A DNA stretch of 64,000 nucleotides from assembly GCA_029265125.1 (NCBI GenBank), contig JAJUJX010000002.1, forward strand, positions 62,001 through 126,000. Reading direction: 5' to 3'. The DNA comes from Tolumonas sp008015085 (GTDB lineage Bacteria > Pseudomonadota > Gammaproteobacteria > Enterobacterales > Aeromonadaceae). The notes beneath the pieces are model-generated. The model did no database searches, had not been told where the DNA came from, and saw only the letters and a program-made list of their open reading frames with translations. Made by a program: the position numbers and the translations under genes. Shown here piece after piece: positions 55,095 through 63,088 of this stretch (position 1 is its first letter; each line of letters begins with the position of its first letter).

Positions 55095-55385
55095 ATGATC
55101 TGTGCTGTTTATCGGAGCAAAAATCGCCCCAACACGTACCTTTTTTTAGATAAAAAAGATGATTTTTCAGTCCTTCCTAAAGAATTACAACAAATTTTCG
55201 GGAAACCGGAACTCGTTATGGTTCTCACCGATGATAAATTAGGAAAGATGCTGCCGATTTCGAGAGAATCACTAGTTCAGGAAATTTTGGTTAACCGATA
55301 CTGGCTCTGGATCAAACAGGCAGAAGCGAACTTGCTTGAGCAACATCACCAATTTTTGCGTCAGGAACAGCTCAATGACCAGTAG
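55095..55385 (+). CDS. ycgL: YcgL-domain protein
   Basis: 96 aa. The YcgL domain is clear: CAVYRSKNRPNTYLFLDKKDDFSVLP, LPKELQQIFGKPELVM and GYYLQ-like NRYWLWI. Function unknown. It sits next to minC and overlaps ycgN by 11 bases, as in E. coli relatives. Confidence 0.88.
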   Translation: MICAVYRSKNRPNTYLFLDKKDDFSVLPKELQQIFGKPELVMVLTDDKLGKMLPISRESLVQEILVNRYWLWIKQAEANLLEQHHQFLRQEQLNDQ

Positions 55386-55830
55386 ACACGAATTAGTTCA
55401 GACCCGGTTCTGGGAACATAAACAGCTTGAAGAACTGAGTGAGGATGAGTGGGAATTATTGTGTGATGGGTGTGGTCATTGCTGCCTTTCCAAGCTCATT
55501 GACGAAGACACGAATGAGCTGGTTTATACCAATGTTGCTTGTAATTTACTTGATTTGAATACATGTGGCTGTTCTGATTACGAAAACAGGCATAAGTCTG
55601 AGCCAGATTGCATCAAATTAGATGTTCATCTGGCAAAGACATTACCATGGCTTCCGTCTACCTGTGCATACCGCCGCATTGCTGAGCACAAACCTTTGCC
55701 ATTCTGGCATCCTCTGCTCACTGGCGATAAACGAAAAATGAACCGCTATGGAAAAACGGTGAAAGGAAAAGTTGTCCATGAACGTAATCGTGGTGACTGG
55801 GAAGAGCATATTGTTGTTTGGAAGCTTTAA
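55375..55830 (+). CDS. ycgN: YcgN-family cysteine-cluster protein (UPF0260)
   Basis: 151 aa. A cysteine cluster CDGCGHCCLSKL (residues ~31-42), then CNLLDLNTCGCSDYENR, and CIKLD/CAYR further on, suggests iron or zinc binding. C-terminal RGDWEEHIVVWKL is typical. No established function. I start at the ATG at 55375, which overlaps the ycgL stop. Confidence 0.88.
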   Translation: MTSRHELVQTRFWEHKQLEELSEDEWELLCDGCGHCCLSKLIDEDTNELVYTNVACNLLDLNTCGCSDYENRHKSEPDCIKLDVHLAKTLPWLPSTCAYRRIAEHKPLPFWHPLLTGDKRKMNRYGKTVKGKVVHERNRGDWEEHIVVWKL

Positions 55831-55857
55831 TTTAATTACACAGATCAGGATAGAAAA

Positions 55858-56550
55858 ATGAACCACACTCTTCATTACCCCGTTGTCACTATTGATGGAC
55901 CCGGTGGTGCGGGAAAGGGGACTCTATGCATGTTGCTGGCAACAAAACTTGGCTGGCATTTACTGGATTCTGGCGCAATTTATCGGGTATTGGCGGTTGC
56001 TGCCTTAAAACATCAAATTGCATTAGATGACATTACAAGTCTCGCTGAATTGGCTGCTAACCTGAATGTTCATTTTCCGATTGAAGATGATCAGGTATTG
56101 ATTGTTCTTGATGGTGTGAACGTTACTGACGAGATCAGAACAGAGATAACAGGAAATCTGGCCAGCAAAGTAGCGGCTTATCCGGCTGTTCGTGCTGCAT
56201 TACTATCAAGACAACAAAATTTTGTTCAAACCCCAGGATTAATTGCCGATGGCAGAGATATGGGAACTGTTGTTTTTCCTTCCGCACCACTAAAAATATT
56301 CCTCGATGCCAGTGCCGAAGAGCGGGCAAAACGCAGACAATTGCAGTTGCAGCAAAAGGGAATAAATGTTAATTTTGATAATCTTTTACAAGAAATTCAG
56401 GAACGTGATTTCCGGGATCGGAACCGTCCTGTTGCGCCATTAAAACCTGCAGATGATGCTGTTGTTATAGATTCGACCAGCATGTCTATTGATGCAGTTT
56501 TCAATCAAGTATTAGCGCTTGTAAATCAACGGATTATTCGGGCTGAGTGA
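55858..56550 (+). CDS. cmk: Cytidylate kinase
   Basis: Phosphorylates CMP and dCMP with ATP; 230 aa. P-loop IDGPGGAGKGTLC near residue 12, LDSGAIYRVLAVAAL, GRDMGTVVFPSAPLKIFLDA, the lid ASAEERAKRRQLQLQ, and DRNRPVAPLKPADDAVVIDS. The large NMP-binding insert is present. AGGATAG precedes the ATG. rpsA follows, as in most gammaproteobacteria. Confidence 0.95.
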   Translation: MNHTLHYPVVTIDGPGGAGKGTLCMLLATKLGWHLLDSGAIYRVLAVAALKHQIALDDITSLAELAANLNVHFPIEDDQVLIVLDGVNVTDEIRTEITGNLASKVAAYPAVRAALLSRQQNFVQTPGLIADGRDMGTVVFPSAPLKIFLDASAEERAKRRQLQLQQKGINVNFDNLLQEIQERDFRDRNRPVAPLKPADDAVVIDSTSMSIDAVFNQVLALVNQRIIRAE

Positions 56551-56655
56551 TTGGCCTGAATCGGTCAGACCAAGGATAGGGATGGCTAAATAACCACAAC
56601 CCCATAGCGGCCGGATTGCCCTGTGGACGTTATTAACTTTTAAGTGTTTTTAAAC
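56551..56655 (+). promoter_or_regulatory. rpsA: rpsA leader without a Shine-Dalgarno site
   Basis: The 105 bases before rpsA contain no AGGAG-like site near the ATG; the last 20 are A/U-rich (TTTTAAGTGTTTTTAAAC). E. coli rpsA also lacks a good site and relies on leader structure that S1 itself represses, so the same autocontrol is likely. Confidence 0.5.
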
Positions 56656-58326
56656 ATGACTGAATCTTTTGCTCAACTCTTTGAAGAGTCTCTGAAACAA
56701 CTGGAAACCCGTCCTGGTGCCATCGTTAAAGGTACTGTTGTTGCCATCGAAAACGGCATCGTACTGGTTGACGCTGGTCTGAAATCAGAATCTGCAATCC
56801 CTGCTGAACAGTTCAAAAATGCACTGGGCGAGTTGGAAATTGCACTGGGTGACGTAGTTGACGTAGCTCTGGACTCTGTAGAAGACGGTTTCGGTGAGAC
56901 TCTGCTGTCTCGTGAGAAAGCTAAACGTCACGAAGCATGGTTGCAGCTGGAAAAAGCATACGAAGAACAGGCTACTGTTGTTGGTCTGATCAATGGCAAA
57001 GTGAAAGGCGGTTTCACCGTAGAACTGAACGGTATCCGTGCATTCCTGCCTGGCTCTCTGGTTGACGTGCGTCCAGTACGTGACACTGCTCACCTGGAAG
57101 GCAAAGAGCTTGAGTTCAAAGTGATCAAGCTGGATCAGAAACGCAACAACGTTGTTGTTTCTCGTCGTGCTGTTATCGAAACTGAAAACTCTTCTGAGCG
57201 TGACAGCCTGCTGTCTACTCTGCAAGAAGGCCATGAAGTTAAAGGTATCGTTAAGAACCTGACTGACTACGGTGCATTCGTAGATCTGGGTGGTGTTGAC
57301 GGTCTGCTGCACATCACTGACATGGCATGGAAACGAGTTAAACACCCATCTGAAATCGTGAACGTAGGTGATGAAATCACTGTTAAAGTTCTGAAATTCG
57401 ACCGTGAGCGTACCCGTGTATCTCTGGGTCTGAAGCAGCTGGGCGAAGATCCGTGGGTAGCTATCGCTAAACGTTACCCAGAAGGCGCACGTCTGACTGG
57501 CCGTGTAACCAATCTGACTGACTATGGTTGCTTCGTAGAAATCGAAGAAGGCGTTGAAGGTCTGGTTCACGTTTCTGAAATGGATTGGACCAACAAAAAC
57601 ATTCACCCATCTAAAGTTGTTAACGTGGGTGACACTGTTGAAGTTATGGTTCTGGACATCGATGAAGAACGTCGTCGTATCTCCCTGGGTCTGAAGCAGT
57701 GTAAAGCTAACCCATGGCAGCAATTCGCAGAAACTCATGCGAAAGGCGATCGCGTAAGCGGTAAGATCAAGTCTATCACTGATTTCGGTATCTTCATTGG
57801 TCTGGACGGTGGTATCGACGGTCTGGTTCACTTGTCTGACATTTCCTGGAACGTAACCGGCGAAGAAGCTGTTCGCGAATTCAAGAAAGGCGACGAAATC
57901 GAAGCAGTTGTACTGCAGGTAGATCCAGAGCGTGAACGTATCTCTCTGGGTGTTAAACAGATCGAAGAAGATCCGTTCAACAAGTACCTGTCAGATAACA
58001 AAAAAGGTGCTATCGTTAAAGGTAAGGTAACTGCCGTTGACAGCAAAGGCGCTACCATCGAGCTGGAAGAAGGTGTGGAAGGCTACATCCGTGCTGCTGA
58101 TGCATCACGTGACCGTGTAGAAGACGCATCTCTGGTTCTGTCTGTTGGTGATGAAGTTGAAGCCAAATTCATGGGCGTTGACCGTAAAAACCGCACAGTA
58201 AGCCTGTCAGTTCGTGCTAAAGACGAAGCTGAAGAAAAAACAGCTATGGATTCACTGAATCAGCAGGAAGAAGCTGGTTTTGGTAATGCAATGGCTGAAG
58301 CTTTCAAAGCAGCTAAAGGCGAATAA
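56656..58326 (+). CDS. rpsA: 30S ribosomal protein S1
   Basis: 556 aa, six S1/OB-fold repeats: two N-terminal ones that bind the ribosome and four RNA-binding ones (typical repeats: NLTDYGAFVDLGGVDGLLHI, NLTDYGCFVEIEEGVEGLVH, SITDFGIFIGLDGGIDGLVH). It unwinds and docks mRNA on the 30S subunit. Codon choice is strongly biased to highly expressed codons, unlike its neighbours. The ATG at 56656 gives the family start MTESFAQLFEESL. Confidence 0.98.
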   Translation: MTESFAQLFEESLKQLETRPGAIVKGTVVAIENGIVLVDAGLKSESAIPAEQFKNALGELEIALGDVVDVALDSVEDGFGETLLSREKAKRHEAWLQLEKAYEEQATVVGLINGKVKGGFTVELNGIRAFLPGSLVDVRPVRDTAHLEGKELEFKVIKLDQKRNNVVVSRRAVIETENSSERDSLLSTLQEGHEVKGIVKNLTDYGAFVDLGGVDGLLHITDMAWKRVKHPSEIVNVGDEITVKVLKFDRERTRVSLGLKQLGEDPWVAIAKRYPEGARLTGRVTNLTDYGCFVEIEEGVEGLVHVSEMDWTNKNIHPSKVVNVGDTVEVMVLDIDEERRRISLGLKQCKANPWQQFAETHAKGDRVSGKIKSITDFGIFIGLDGGIDGLVHLSDISWNVTGEEAVREFKKGDEIEAVVLQVDPERERISLGVKQIEEDPFNKYLSDNKKGAIVKGKVTAVDSKGATIELEEGVEGYIRAADASRDRVEDASLVLSVGDEVEAKFMGVDRKNRTVSLSVRAKDEAEEKTAMDSLNQQEEAGFGNAMAEAFKAAKGE

Positions 58327-58337
58327 TCGCTTCTAAG

Positions 58338-58368
58338 AAATGGAGCGGTGAAAGCCGCTCCATTTATC
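58338..58368 (+). terminator. Hairpin between rpsA and ihfB
   Basis: Perfect 11-bp stem (58338-58348 with 58355-58365), 6-nt loop; the arm ends ATTT. It is likely a partial terminator that lowers ihfB and lapAB expression relative to rpsA. Confidence 0.75.
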
Positions 58369-58391
58369 TGTCCATGCTGAGGAGAATATGT

Positions 58392-58673
58392 ATGACGAAA
58401 TCTGATCTCATTGAACGTCTTTCTTCTAGTCAGCAACATCTTGCCGCTAAGGATGTTGAGGCTGCAGTCCGGGAAATTCTGGAGTGCATGACGGCTACCC
58501 TTGAAAGCGGAAATCGTATCGAAATTCGAGGTTTTGGTAGTTTTTCTTTGCATTACAGAGCTCCCAGAGTTGGCCGTAATCCAAAAACTGGGGAAAAAGT
58601 TGAACTGCTGGCCAAAAGTGTTCCTCATTTCAAACCCGGCAAAGAGCTTAGAGAGCGAGTAAACTCTTTGTAA
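58392..58673 (+). CDS. ihfB: Integration host factor beta subunit
   Basis: 93 aa nucleoid DNA-bending protein of the HU/IHF family; MTKSDLIERLSSSQQHLAAK at the start and the DNA-arm signature GRNPKTGE near residue 62. GGAG lies seven bases before the ATG at 58392. IHF also helps many integrases; an integrated element lies 3 kb downstream, but that link is only positional. Confidence 0.96.
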   Translation: MTKSDLIERLSSSQQHLAAKDVEAAVREILECMTATLESGNRIEIRGFGSFSLHYRAPRVGRNPKTGEKVELLAKSVPHFKPGKELRERVNSL

Positions 58674-58693
58674 TTCATCTTTTTGGTGTTGAC

Positions 58694-58978
58694 ATGAAAT
58701 TTTTGAAATCCATATTGTATTTCATGGCAGTGTTGTCTTTAGCCATGTTTTTGGTAACGCTGGGTTCAGTTAATGGTCAACAAATCCATATTAATTTTTT
58801 AATTGCACAGGATGATTTCAGCTTGGCTGCATTACTTATTGGTGCATTTTTTTCTGGTTTCATGGTTGCGTTGTGTGCTTTAGGGTTCAGTTATATTTTA
58901 ACTAGGTTGAAATTACGTAAATTACAAAATCATATAGTGCGTTTATCTTCCCAGAACAATACAGCCGTTAAGGAATAA
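58694..58978 (+). CDS. lapA: LapA (YciS) inner-membrane protein
   Basis: 94 aa with two membrane helices (YFMAVLSLAMFLVTLGS, ~8-25, and LAALLIGAFFSGFMVALCALG, ~45-68) and a short basic cytoplasmic tail, the DUF1049 layout. It works with LapB in lipopolysaccharide assembly and LpxC control. It lies between ihfB and lapB as in E. coli. Confidence 0.88.
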   Translation: MKFLKSILYFMAVLSLAMFLVTLGSVNGQQIHINFLIAQDDFSLAALLIGAFFSGFMVALCALGFSYILTRLKLRKLQNHIVRLSSQNNTAVKE

Positions 58979-58986
58979 TAGAGTTA

Positions 58987-60144
58987 ATGCTGGAGTTACT
59001 CTTCCTGCTTTTGCCTGTGGCAGTGGCTTACGGCTGGTATATGGGAAGACGAAGTGTTCGTATTGATGAAGAACGTAAGAGTTCACTGCGTTCGAGAAAT
59101 TACGCTGCCGGCATTAATTTCCTTCTTTCAGATCAACCAGATAAAGCGGTTGATTTATTCATAGATCTGCTCCAGGTTGATACCGATACCATTGACACTC
59201 ATCTTGCTCTAGGAAACTTATTTCGCCAACGGGGAGAAGTTGACCGAGCTATTCGTATCCATCAGAACCTTGTATCCCGGTGCTTTGATGCGACCGATCA
59301 GCAAAATCTTTCTATGCTTGAATTGGCGCGAGATTTTGTCGCTGCTGGATTACTGGATCGAGCTGAAAATGTGCTCATTAGTTTGTTAAAAGATGATGAA
59401 TTGGCTGATGATGCTCGCAAGATGCTATTGCAGATCTATGAGCAACTAAATGAATGGCAAAAAGCAATTGATATTGCCAATAAGCTCTCAGGTAAAAATC
59501 ATCATCGAATAGTTGCTCATTATTTTTGTCAGCTGGCTGAAAATGATATAGCAATCGATTCATTTAAAAATGCAGCTTCAAAATTGAAGCAAGCATTAAA
59601 ATCAGATCCTAAGTGTGTACGCGCTCAGATATTATTTGCTCAATTATTCATAAAACAGCAGCAGTTTGAACCGGCAATTAAATATATTGAGCAGATCCCA
59701 ATTTTATCGGCAGCTTTTGCAAGCGACGCATGGAAACTACTGCAACAGTGTAAAGCGGCTATTGAAGATGTTGCTCTTGCTGAGATATTAACCCGGTGGC
59801 TTGAGCATACTCAAAGTTCAACTGTAGCACTGGCTTTGGCTGAAGTTATACAGTCAAAACAGGGTATTCGTGATGCTGAAGCATTCATTCTGCGACATAT
59901 AAAACGGAATCCAACTATGAAAGGGTTTCATCGTTTAATGTCATATCAGATAGATGCAATGCATGATGATAAGGCGGCAGAAAGCATTGTGCTGCTAAGA
60001 ACCTTAGTCGAAAAGCAAATGGCTACTAAGCCAGTATACCGTTGTGAGCACTGTGGTTTCTCAAGCAAAATCATATTTTGGCATTGTCCATCGTGCAAGC
60101 AGTGGGGAAGTATTTCACCAATCCAAGGGTTGGATGGTGATTAA
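58987..60144 (+). CDS. lapB: LapB (YciM), LPS assembly and LpxC-control protein
   Basis: 385 aa. One N-terminal helix (LLFLLLPVAVAYGWYMGRRS), about nine TPR repeats (for example NYAAGINFLLSDQPDKAVDLF, THLALGNLFRQRGEVDRAIR), and a C-terminal rubredoxin-like metal site CEHC...CPSC. E. coli LapB is 389 aa. It is an essential adaptor that sends LpxC to FtsH. Confidence 0.95.
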   Translation: MLELLFLLLPVAVAYGWYMGRRSVRIDEERKSSLRSRNYAAGINFLLSDQPDKAVDLFIDLLQVDTDTIDTHLALGNLFRQRGEVDRAIRIHQNLVSRCFDATDQQNLSMLELARDFVAAGLLDRAENVLISLLKDDELADDARKMLLQIYEQLNEWQKAIDIANKLSGKNHHRIVAHYFCQLAENDIAIDSFKNAASKLKQALKSDPKCVRAQILFAQLFIKQQQFEPAIKYIEQIPILSAAFASDAWKLLQQCKAAIEDVALAEILTRWLEHTQSSTVALALAEVIQSKQGIRDAEAFILRHIKRNPTMKGFHRLMSYQIDAMHDDKAAESIVLLRTLVEKQMATKPVYRCEHCGFSSKIIFWHCPSCKQWGSISPIQGLDGD

Positions 60145-60162
60145 TTAATTGTGGCAGGAAAT

Positions 60163-60861
60163 ATGATGGATCCTAAAATTATCGTTGCTCTGGATTTTGC
60201 CAAAAAAGCAGATGCATTGTCTTTTGTTGATATGGTGACACCAGCTGATTGTCGGTTAAAAGTTGGCAAGGAAATGTTCACTTATCACGGACCTCAGTTT
60301 GTGGATACATTAGTTAAAAAAGGATTCGATGTTTTCCTTGATCTGAAGTTTCACGATATTCCCACCACTGTAGCAAAGGCGGTGACTGCCAGTGCAGATA
60401 TGGGGGTATGGATGGTCAATGTTCATGCATCTGGTGGTCTGAAGATGATGCAAGCAGCACGTAATGCGCTTGCCATGTATGGTGATAAAGCTCCGTATCT
60501 GATTGCAGTGACTGTATTAACCAGTATGGAGCAGAGCGATTTATCTGATATCGGTCTCAATATTCCGCCATTTGAACAGGTTTTGCGTTTAGCCAAACTA
60601 ACCAAACAAGCGGGTTTAGATGGTGTCGTCTGTTCGGCACAAGAGGCTGCTGTTTTAAAACATGAACTTGGAAAAGAGTTTAAACTAGTAACGCCGGGTA
60701 TCCGGTTAGATGTATCAACTAAAGTTGACGATCAGAGTCGTGTTATGACTCCTGTAGATGCTATCAATGCCGGTGCTGATTATCTGGTCATTGGTCGTCC
60801 GGTTACTCAGGCTTCACATCCTCTAGAGGTGTTACAACAGATAAATGCGTCATTAGCCTGA
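60163..60861 (+). CDS. pyrF: Orotidine-5'-phosphate decarboxylase
   Basis: Last step of UMP synthesis, 232 aa from the ATG at 60163 (60166 is equally possible; AGGA lies just upstream). Catalytic Lys/Asp motif DLKFHDIPTT near residue 60, GKEMFTYHGPQFV, VNVHASGGLKMM and the phosphate-binding IGRPVTQASHP. E. coli PyrF has a slightly longer N-terminus. Confidence 0.95.
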   Translation: MMDPKIIVALDFAKKADALSFVDMVTPADCRLKVGKEMFTYHGPQFVDTLVKKGFDVFLDLKFHDIPTTVAKAVTASADMGVWMVNVHASGGLKMMQAARNALAMYGDKAPYLIAVTVLTSMEQSDLSDIGLNIPPFEQVLRLAKLTKQAGLDGVVCSAQEAAVLKHELGKEFKLVTPGIRLDVSTKVDDQSRVMTPVDAINAGADYLVIGRPVTQASHPLEVLQQINASLA

Positions 60862-60876
60862 TGTCATTGTAAATTG

Positions 60877-61500
60877 TTATGCGAGGGGGGGAATATTCTC
60901 CCCTTTGTTATTTCTGTCACAAATACCACAGACTATGCCCGCAACTAAGCCAAACCAGTGAGATTGCCAGTGAACCCTCATCCCTATTATTTGTACACTG
61001 AGTTGATTAGTCTCATTGGTATCTAGGATCAGTTTAACTATTAGAAGCAACAAAACGACCAGGGGAAACCATGAACGTTTTTCTTTCCAGGCATTAATAG
61101 AGGTCCAGGTATAGAGACCATGTAAAGCACCAGAAAAACCGAGATAGAAAGAGGTTGTTGGCAGAAGTAGATAGATCGAAAGATTCACACAGAACACGAG
61201 CAGTAAGCATACAGTAGCCCATGTTCGTAATGTGATTTGATATTCATACAAATTGATTAGGCAGAAAAGGCCAAATAGATTAATTAAGCAGTGGTAATAA
61301 TTTGAATGAACTAAACCTCCGCTTAAAAGCCGCCAATATTCACCTTTTTCAATAAATACACGGTTATACGAGAGATCTAGAATATTTTGTTGAATAAATT
61401 GAAGTAAAAGCAGAGAAATGAAAGCCAGAAAAAAGAAGACAAAACATTTCTTTAATACAATTCGCTTTAATTTATTTTTAAGATGGCTTTGATGTAGCAT
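60877..61500 (-). CDS. rrtA: Rhomboid-family membrane protease, probable rhombosortase
   Basis: 207 aa, about six helices. The catalytic serine motif GFSGALHGLY (Ser123) and a later SHWFGLVAG (His181) fit the Ser-His pair of rhomboids; the LHG after GxSG is typical of rhombosortases, which process proteins with a GlyGly-CTERM tail. The early motif WRLLSGGLVHSNYYHCLINL is the rhomboid region around helix 2. No GlyGly-CTERM substrate is seen in the window. It is convergent with pyrF, whose terminator overlaps the end of this gene. Confidence 0.7.
   Translation of the reverse strand: MLHQSHLKNKLKRIVLKKCFVFFFLAFISLLLLQFIQQNILDLSYNRVFIEKGEYWRLLSGGLVHSNYYHCLINLFGLFCLINLYEYQITLRTWATVCLLLVFCVNLSIYLLLPTTSFYLGFSGALHGLYTWTSINAWKEKRSWFPLVVLLLLIVKLILDTNETNQLSVQIIGMRVHWQSHWFGLVAGIVCGICDRNNKGENIPPLA
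60884..60911 (+). terminator. Terminator of pyrF inside the end of rrtA
   Basis: Six-bp G/C stem with one G-T pair (60886-60891 with 60898-60903), 6-nt loop, followed by TTTGTTATTT. It lies in the last codons of the convergent rrtA gene. Confidence 0.6.
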
Positions 61501-61528
61501 CTTGATTTTTACGCATTCACGTAATGGA

Positions 61529-61588
61529 TGGTGCCGCTGGCCGGAGTCGAACCGGCACGCTGTAACCAGCGAGGGATTTTAAATCCTT
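61529..61588 (-). pseudogene. 3' fragment of tRNA-Leu (TAA), attachment-site remnant
   Basis: 60 nt on the minus strand: anticodon arm with loop TTTAAAA (anticodon TAA), a long variable arm CGCTG-GTTA-CAGCG, a T-arm GCCGG-TTCGACT-CCGGC, the acceptor 3' strand CAGCGGC and CCA. The 5' acceptor strand GCCGCTG and D-arm are absent upstream, and the anticodon stem has an A-C mismatch at its first lost position. This is the displaced 3' end left when an element integrates into a tRNA gene. The integrase next to it supports that. Confidence 0.85.
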
Positions 61589-61665
61589 CATCCCACCCAT
61601 AATAATCAACAACATACATATAAATCAATCACTTACGATAGTATATCGAGTTGAATCGGCGTGTA

Positions 61666-62721
61666 TTATATTACGTCTGCCGCCACTTTGTCGCCATTTT
61701 TAAGGTTGGCTATTGGGTTGAATTTTACTGCATCTTCCAGATGGTCTGGCGCGAAATGGGCGTAGCGCATGGTCATTGTGATCGTGCTGTGACCTAGGAT
61801 TTTTTGAAGAACAAGGATATTGCCACCGTTCATCATAAAGTGGCTGGCGAAGGTATGGCGTAACACGTGAGTGTGCTGGCCATCGGGTAGGGTAATATTG
61901 GCCTCTTCGATAGCCCGCGTGAATGCGTTATAGCAATCTGAAAAGAGCCGGCCACGGCGCTTAGGCAAAGAGGCAAGAATGTCGTTGCTGACAGGAACAG
62001 TTCTGGATTTATTGGATTTCGTTTTAGTGAAGGTAATGCGGCCATTACTGATCTGCGATTGTTTCAACTGCTCAATTTCAGACCATCGAGCACCGGTAGC
62101 CAAGCACAATTTTACTATCATCAGCAGGTCGGGATTTCTGCTGTTCTGGCAGGCATCAAGCAACCGGACAATTTCACCTTCATATAAAAAGGCTAATTCA
62201 GAATCGGCTTGCTTATAGGCTCGCAAGCCATCAAGCGGGTTTGGCAGATGCCATTCACCAAGTCGGATTAGTTCATTAAAGACTGCTCTCAGATAGGCAT
62301 GATCACGGTTCACTGATGTGACAGAGACACCTTTACTCTCTGTTTTGATGGCTCGTTTATCAGCAATTTCACCAGATAACCGCTTTTCGCGGTAACTCGA
62401 AAAATCACGCACACTAAAGTCAGTGGCAATCGGGTTGCCAAGTTCTTCTGCTATGTGCAGAAGTTTTGATTTTCGGGAAGCTCCGTCTTTTAGGCTCTGG
62501 CCATGAAGGGCATACCACAAATCGACAAGATTGGATAAGCGACGCGCATCAGCTTCCGGTACGTCATTATTTGCATGGGAATCAGCGATGGATTGCTCCC
62601 ATGCCAGTGCTTCGCCTTTTGTGGCGAATTTCTTGCGTTTACGGAAACCAGAACGGCCATCTGGGTAAACTTCGGCCAGCCATGGCTTTTTACTGCCGTC
62701 TTTTGTGTTTCTTACAGACAT
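61666..62721 (-). CDS. int: Tyrosine-family site-specific integrase
   Basis: 351 aa from the ATG at 62721 (GGTGG upstream; a GTG three codons earlier is less likely). N-terminal arm-binding part (AEVYPDGRSGFRKRKKFATKGEAL), a core-binding SAM-like domain, then the catalytic domain. The active-site residues are all present: Arg212 (ATGARWSE), Lys in the beta-hairpin (FTKTKSNKSRTVPV), His285-x2-Arg288 (HVLRHTFASHF), His311 (ILGHSTITMTM) and Tyr320 (RYAHFAP). It should insert the element at the tRNA-Leu gene 80 bp away. An SOS box lies upstream. Confidence 0.93.
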   Translation of the reverse strand: MSVRNTKDGSKKPWLAEVYPDGRSGFRKRKKFATKGEALAWEQSIADSHANNDVPEADARRLSNLVDLWYALHGQSLKDGASRKSKLLHIAEELGNPIATDFSVRDFSSYREKRLSGEIADKRAIKTESKGVSVTSVNRDHAYLRAVFNELIRLGEWHLPNPLDGLRAYKQADSELAFLYEGEIVRLLDACQNSRNPDLLMIVKLCLATGARWSEIEQLKQSQISNGRITFTKTKSNKSRTVPVSNDILASLPKRRGRLFSDCYNAFTRAIEEANITLPDGQHTHVLRHTFASHFMMNGGNILVLQKILGHSTITMTMRYAHFAPDHLEDAVKFNPIANLKNGDKVAADVI

Positions 62722-62767
62722 TGATACCACCAGTATCTAAAGAATTCATGTAACCGAACAATATAGA

Positions 62768-62787
62768 TTCTGTATGTATATACAGTA
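62768..62787. promoter_or_regulatory. LexA (SOS) box upstream of the integrase
   Basis: TTCTGTATGTATATACAGTA matches the LexA consensus (TACTGTATATATATACAGTA) at 18 of 20 positions, with CTG-N10-CAG intact. It lies 47 bp upstream of the integrase start. Confidence 0.75.
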
Positions 62788-63030
62788 TTATTGGGGGTTT
62801 TCAATGTTTATCGATTAGCAGCGTAAACAGCGAAAGAAGGATCTGACGTTGTTCGCTTCAGCGCATCGAAACGAAAATATCACTCAAAACCACTAGCGAA
62901 GTACTATCTGTCTCGTGCGGTAATGGACTCTGTTTTTAACAGTAATTTGCAAAAAGGCAACATTTGCAGAGATCAACTTAGCCTTGTATCGATCAACCAT
63001 AACAAAAGTGTTTGTTACTTGGCTATTAAC

Positions 63031-63055
63031 GAGGGACGGGTGAAAAGCGTCCCTC
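63031..63055. terminator. Hairpin after the ATPase gene
   Basis: Perfect eight-bp GC-rich stem (63031-63038 with 63048-63055), 9-nt loop, starting 34 bases past the ATPase stop on the minus strand. T-runs are weak on both strands. Confidence 0.5.
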
Positions 63056-63088
63056 ATTAATCTTTTGCTGGCCGAGCAGTGCTTGTTT

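Larger units (their letters stand above)
62722..63088. other. Element-internal gap: int promoter region and unassigned DNA
   Basis: 367 bp between int and the ATPase gene, both on the minus strand. It holds the LexA box (62768-62787) and a hairpin (63031-63055). A 45-codon plus-strand frame (62923-63060) has no ribosome site and ends inside the hairpin; I do not call it. Confidence 0.4.

Noticed and set aside
56785..57831. A 348-codon frame antisense to rpsA
   Set aside because: A shadow of the biased codon use and internal repeats of rpsA; no start signal and no plausible protein.
61529..61620. A complete tRNA-Leu gene
   Set aside because: No 5' acceptor strand GCCGCTG or D-arm is found upstream on the minus strand, so it cannot fold as a full tRNA.
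62923..63060. A 45-codon plus-strand frame inside the element end
   Set aside because: No ribosome site, no recognisable features, and its last codons form one arm of a GC-rich hairpin. Too weak to call.
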